Shown here: positions 61,188 through 64,000 of the stretch, in pieces
How the letters are laid out: each line of letters begins with the position of its first letter
Position numbering within the stretch: position 1 is the first letter of the stretch
From: Gorsachius magnificus
Taxonomy: Eukaryota; Chordata; Aves; Pelecaniformes; Ardeidae
DNA: 64,000 nt
Direction of reading: 5' to 3'
NCBI GenBank assembly: GCA_034008185.1
Contig: CM067082.1
Coordinates: 103,969,311 to 104,033,310, forward strand
Made by a program: the position numbers and the translations under genes
The notes under the pieces: generated by a model
What the model was told of the DNA's origin: nothing
The model's database searches: none
Seen by the model: only the letters and a program-made list of their open reading frames with translations

Positions 61188-63297
61188 AATTTGCCTGCTT
61201 CCAGAATTTCTGAGACAGATAAGGAAAATGGGAGATTTTTTTCCCATCAGACTTATCTAAACTAGACCAGTGTTTGATCATTAATAGCACCTTCGCATCT
61301 GACCATAAGATTTGATCTGTAGTAGTGATCATAACACAACTGACAACTTACGGAGGAATCTTAATGCTCTACCCTTTCAAGACAAGCCAATTAGTTCTTA
61401 CCAGTTGGCAATATCTGAAGTCTAAGTGAGTACAATTACTCAGCTTTTTAAAAAAGAAATAAATCATATTAGACTGGAATAATACTAAAAGATGACACTT
61501 AAAACTTGTCATTAAATATTCGCTATTCCAAATAACTTATTGTTGAACTACATATATTTCTAAATGCCTACTCAATTATTTTCAGCAATGAAAATATACC
61601 GTAAACAAATATATGTAGAAGAAGAAAAAAAGCACGAGGTATTTATAGTAAAAACATAGTCAGAGAATTAAAATGTGACAACATTAAATGCAAAGATTGA
61701 AATACATACAACTACCTTGTTGTCATTGATGCAAATAAAATATCAGATGAACTATAACATTATATGCGATTTAAGATATTGACTGACACTGCTAATGCCT
61801 GGAAGACTTAAAGCATCATCCAATCCCTAAGAAAATTAAACCAAAACCCCCATTTATTTTTTTTTTAAAAGGCCATGGTGGAAAAGGAAAAATATGCAAT
61901 TTGAACACAAACCAAATATGAATGTCGACTGGACCGGTGAGAATACCTAGCCCTCTCTGAATCTTCCTGAGAAAGAAGAAATGCAGAATTATTTCATAGA
62001 GGAGGAGAAGAAAAAAAAAAATGATAAAGTAAAAGCAAGCAAAGGTGAGCAACATGCTGTTAGCACTTCTAATGCACATATTATTTTGAATAATCCACTG
62101 TGGCAAGTGAACTCATTCAAGTAAGAACAACTGTGATTTCACCTGATTTGGGTAAGTATGCCCACACTACATTAGCAGATGTAAATAAGAGGGGTTAATA
62201 TAATTAATAATTAGTGTTCAGTAGTCAATCTTTCTTCCAATTAATGTGCAGAAAAAAGTACAGGATTTTTTAAATAAAGAAATTAAAGTAAAAAGAATTA
62301 AAAGCTTTACAAAATTACATTATTAAGAAATTTACTATAGAAGTACTACAGTCAGATTATGAATATTTTACAAAGTTATTTTAGCCCTAATAGAGATGAT
62401 AATTCTCAGTTTCCTCACATATATTTTAGATTTTCTCCTCTATTATAGGAACAAAGCTTCTTAAGCAAATTGATCAATTTAAGTTCTATAGGTAGTTCTG
62501 CTCTACAATGATAGTGAAAAAAATAAACCCAACTTACGAAATTTGGGGTACGACAACTAGCTACAGCACCTTACTATCTTTTGCTCCGTTGAAAGATCGA
62601 GAAATGCTCATTTTGGCTCACACAAAGGAACAGGTGAGAAGCAGGAGGACAAAAATACAACTAACTTAAAAATAAGCATTAAAATGCTTCATGTGCCATA
62701 AGCTTCTCAAATTTTTAGTTACAGTAGGTAAGCATGTTAAGAATAAGCTTAATTTTAAACTATCCCATCTGAAGGCTACAACAGGGCTCCAAAACTAGGA
62801 ATCCTTCCTTAAATGACTTACTTTCTACAGTTTTCAATATGTCAAACTATTTTAAAGATTGTAAGCGAGTTATCTTCAGGGTTAAAAGCTCAGCCTCCAG
62901 ATCACAGATGGATATCTAAAGACTGAAGCTGGCTTTTGTACCGCTTGTGGTCACATGGTTATTTCCTGCATTATCACTGGGTACATTAACTTGTTTAATA
63001 TTAATTTTGTGACTATCCAAGATGCCTAGTTAATACTCTGCAAGAAAATAACTTCCCAAGGTGTGTGGGGGGTGGGAAGGTTAATTTCATCGTGACACTT
63101 AGTCTTCCTTTCTATAGTGTCTACTTTGAGGTTTAAAATGAGTATTTATGCTATATAACTTTTCAACACATTACAGTCACATCATTGCCAATTTTAAATA
63201 TACTTTGTGTCTGTAGTCTAAATGGACAAATATCTGTTGCTAACATTTGCAGCTTGCAAGCAGATGGTTTGCTATCTATATAAGATATATTTTACGG

Positions 63298-63632
63298 CCT
63301 TTCAGTATCTAAAGGGGGCCTATAGGAAAGATGGGGAAAATCTTTTTAGTAGGGCCAGCTGTGACAGGACAAGGGGTAATGGTTTTAAACTAAAAAAGGG
63401 TAGGTTTAGACTAGGTATAAGGAAGAAATTCTTTACAACGAGGGTGGTGAAACACTGGAATGGGTTGCCCAGAGAGGTGGTGGAGGCCCCATCCCTGGGA
63501 ACATTCAAGGCCAGGTTGGATGGGGCTCTGAGCAACCTGATCTAGTTAGTGGTGTCCCTGCTCACTGCAGGGGGGTTGGACTAGATGACCTCTAGGGGTC
63601 CCTTCCAACCCAAAACATTCTATGATTCTATG
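63298..63632 (+). mobile_element. CR1 LINE 3' part, relatively well kept
   Basis: Starts ttcagtatctaaagggggcc and ends cattctatgattctatga with the CR1 8-bp-type tail repeated. It contains ggaagaaattctttac and tgggttgcccagagaggtgg. The few differences from usual CR1 sequence suggest a younger insertion than the others here. The open frame through it is the end of the CR1 reverse-transcriptase ORF. Confidence 0.95.
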
Positions 63633-64000
63633 AAGATTACTCTTAATTGCTGGCATAACACCACAGCTAGTAATATGTTGCTGTTATGCAAAACTTCAAC
63701 TTCTGATACAATTTTCTGTACATTTCTGTAAGTAATCTACTTAGGGTAACAAGTCTCTTCCTGACATACAGTCAGAAAATAGAAAGCCAATGTTAAGTGT
63801 TCAGCATATTCAGCTCAAAGGATAAAGTACCTACTACAGTACATGTTACAAACAGATAACTGTTGCTGGTAGCTGTCAAGCTTGATTTCTAAGAATTTAA
63901 GCTTGAAATCTGTACTTTATCTAAGCCAAAGGTTAGGTCTCCCAATCCAGGAAAGGAGTGCACACCTGCTCAGAAACCTCCTGCAGGAGATGTGCCTCTT

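Larger units (their letters stand above)
60127..64000. other. LRRFIP2 upstream intron sequence
   Basis: AT-rich sequence, expected to be intron of LRRFIP2 because the N-terminal exons have not been reached. It contains a CR1 copy at 63.3-63.6 kb and the plus-strand exon-like segment at 61.0 kb. Short minus-strand open pieces near 62.58 kb and at the right edge could be exons, but their frames or splice sites do not fit well. Confidence 0.4.

Noticed and set aside
62573..62617. Possible extra LRRFIP2 exon (SISRSFNGAKD) on the minus strand
   Set aside because: The composition fits, but with the good donor (GTAAGG) the phase does not match the next exon, and with the matching phase the donor is poor. 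No clear acceptor.
63222..63545. 107-codon plus-strand open frame
   Set aside because: The end of the CR1 reverse-transcriptase frame in a 5'-truncated copy, not a host gene.
63967..64000. Possible exon at the right edge (EAHLLQEVSEQ, minus strand)
   Set aside because: Only 34 bases are visible, the donor (GTGTGC) is weak, and it lies at the cut edge.

Overview
The window is vertebrate nuclear DNA, most likely from a bird (probably Neoaves). It contains several CR1 LINE copies with the usual ATTCTATGA-type 3' tails in both orientations, an ERVL-type provirus of a kind common in bird genomes, and spliced genes in an AT-rich background. There is no sign of bacterial, plasmid, phage or CRISPR content.

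The right half, about 27.6-60.1 kb on the minus strand, is the 3' part of LRRFIP2. I could place 21 coding exons with GT-AG junctions and consistent phases, ending in a stop at 28451. They encode 598 residues: a Ser/Tyr/Arg-rich region split over many tiny exons, the conserved RRGS segment, and a long coiled coil that includes the C terminus. The 5' end of the gene lies beyond the right edge. The first 15 exons seen are all multiples of three in phase 0, so they can be skipped freely, which suits the many isoforms known for this gene. The introns hold CR1 copies and two plus-strand exon-like segments; the one at 61 kb has an acceptor, a stop and a poly(A) signal.

At 21.0-24.3 kb, also on the minus strand, a CpG island leads into exons of a shugoshin-like gene (SGO1 type): start codon, N-terminal basic segment and the PP2A-binding type coiled coil. 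Two further exons follow in compatible phase. The large exon then loses its frame, and what follows is fragments in changing frames. This is either a decaying or truncated copy, or an assembly problem.

At 11.5-15.6 kb there are five exon-like segments on the minus strand. Three of their four joins agree in phase. They may be an unrecognised gene. I could not name it, and confidence is low.

At 4.28-9.08 kb on the plus strand lies a broken ERVL-type provirus. It has a 5' LTR, a primer-binding region, a short gag/protease remnant with most of gag missing, and reverse transcriptase, RNase H and integrase remnants with frameshifts and stops. It ends in three 39-bp tandem copies of a polypurine-tract segment. 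No env and no 3' LTR were seen.

The remaining stretches (1-4.2, 9.1-11.5, 15.6-21.0 and 24.3-26.8 kb) contain nothing I can assign with confidence apart from CR1 pieces. MLH1, which lies tail to tail with LRRFIP2 in human, was not recognised downstream of LRRFIP2.
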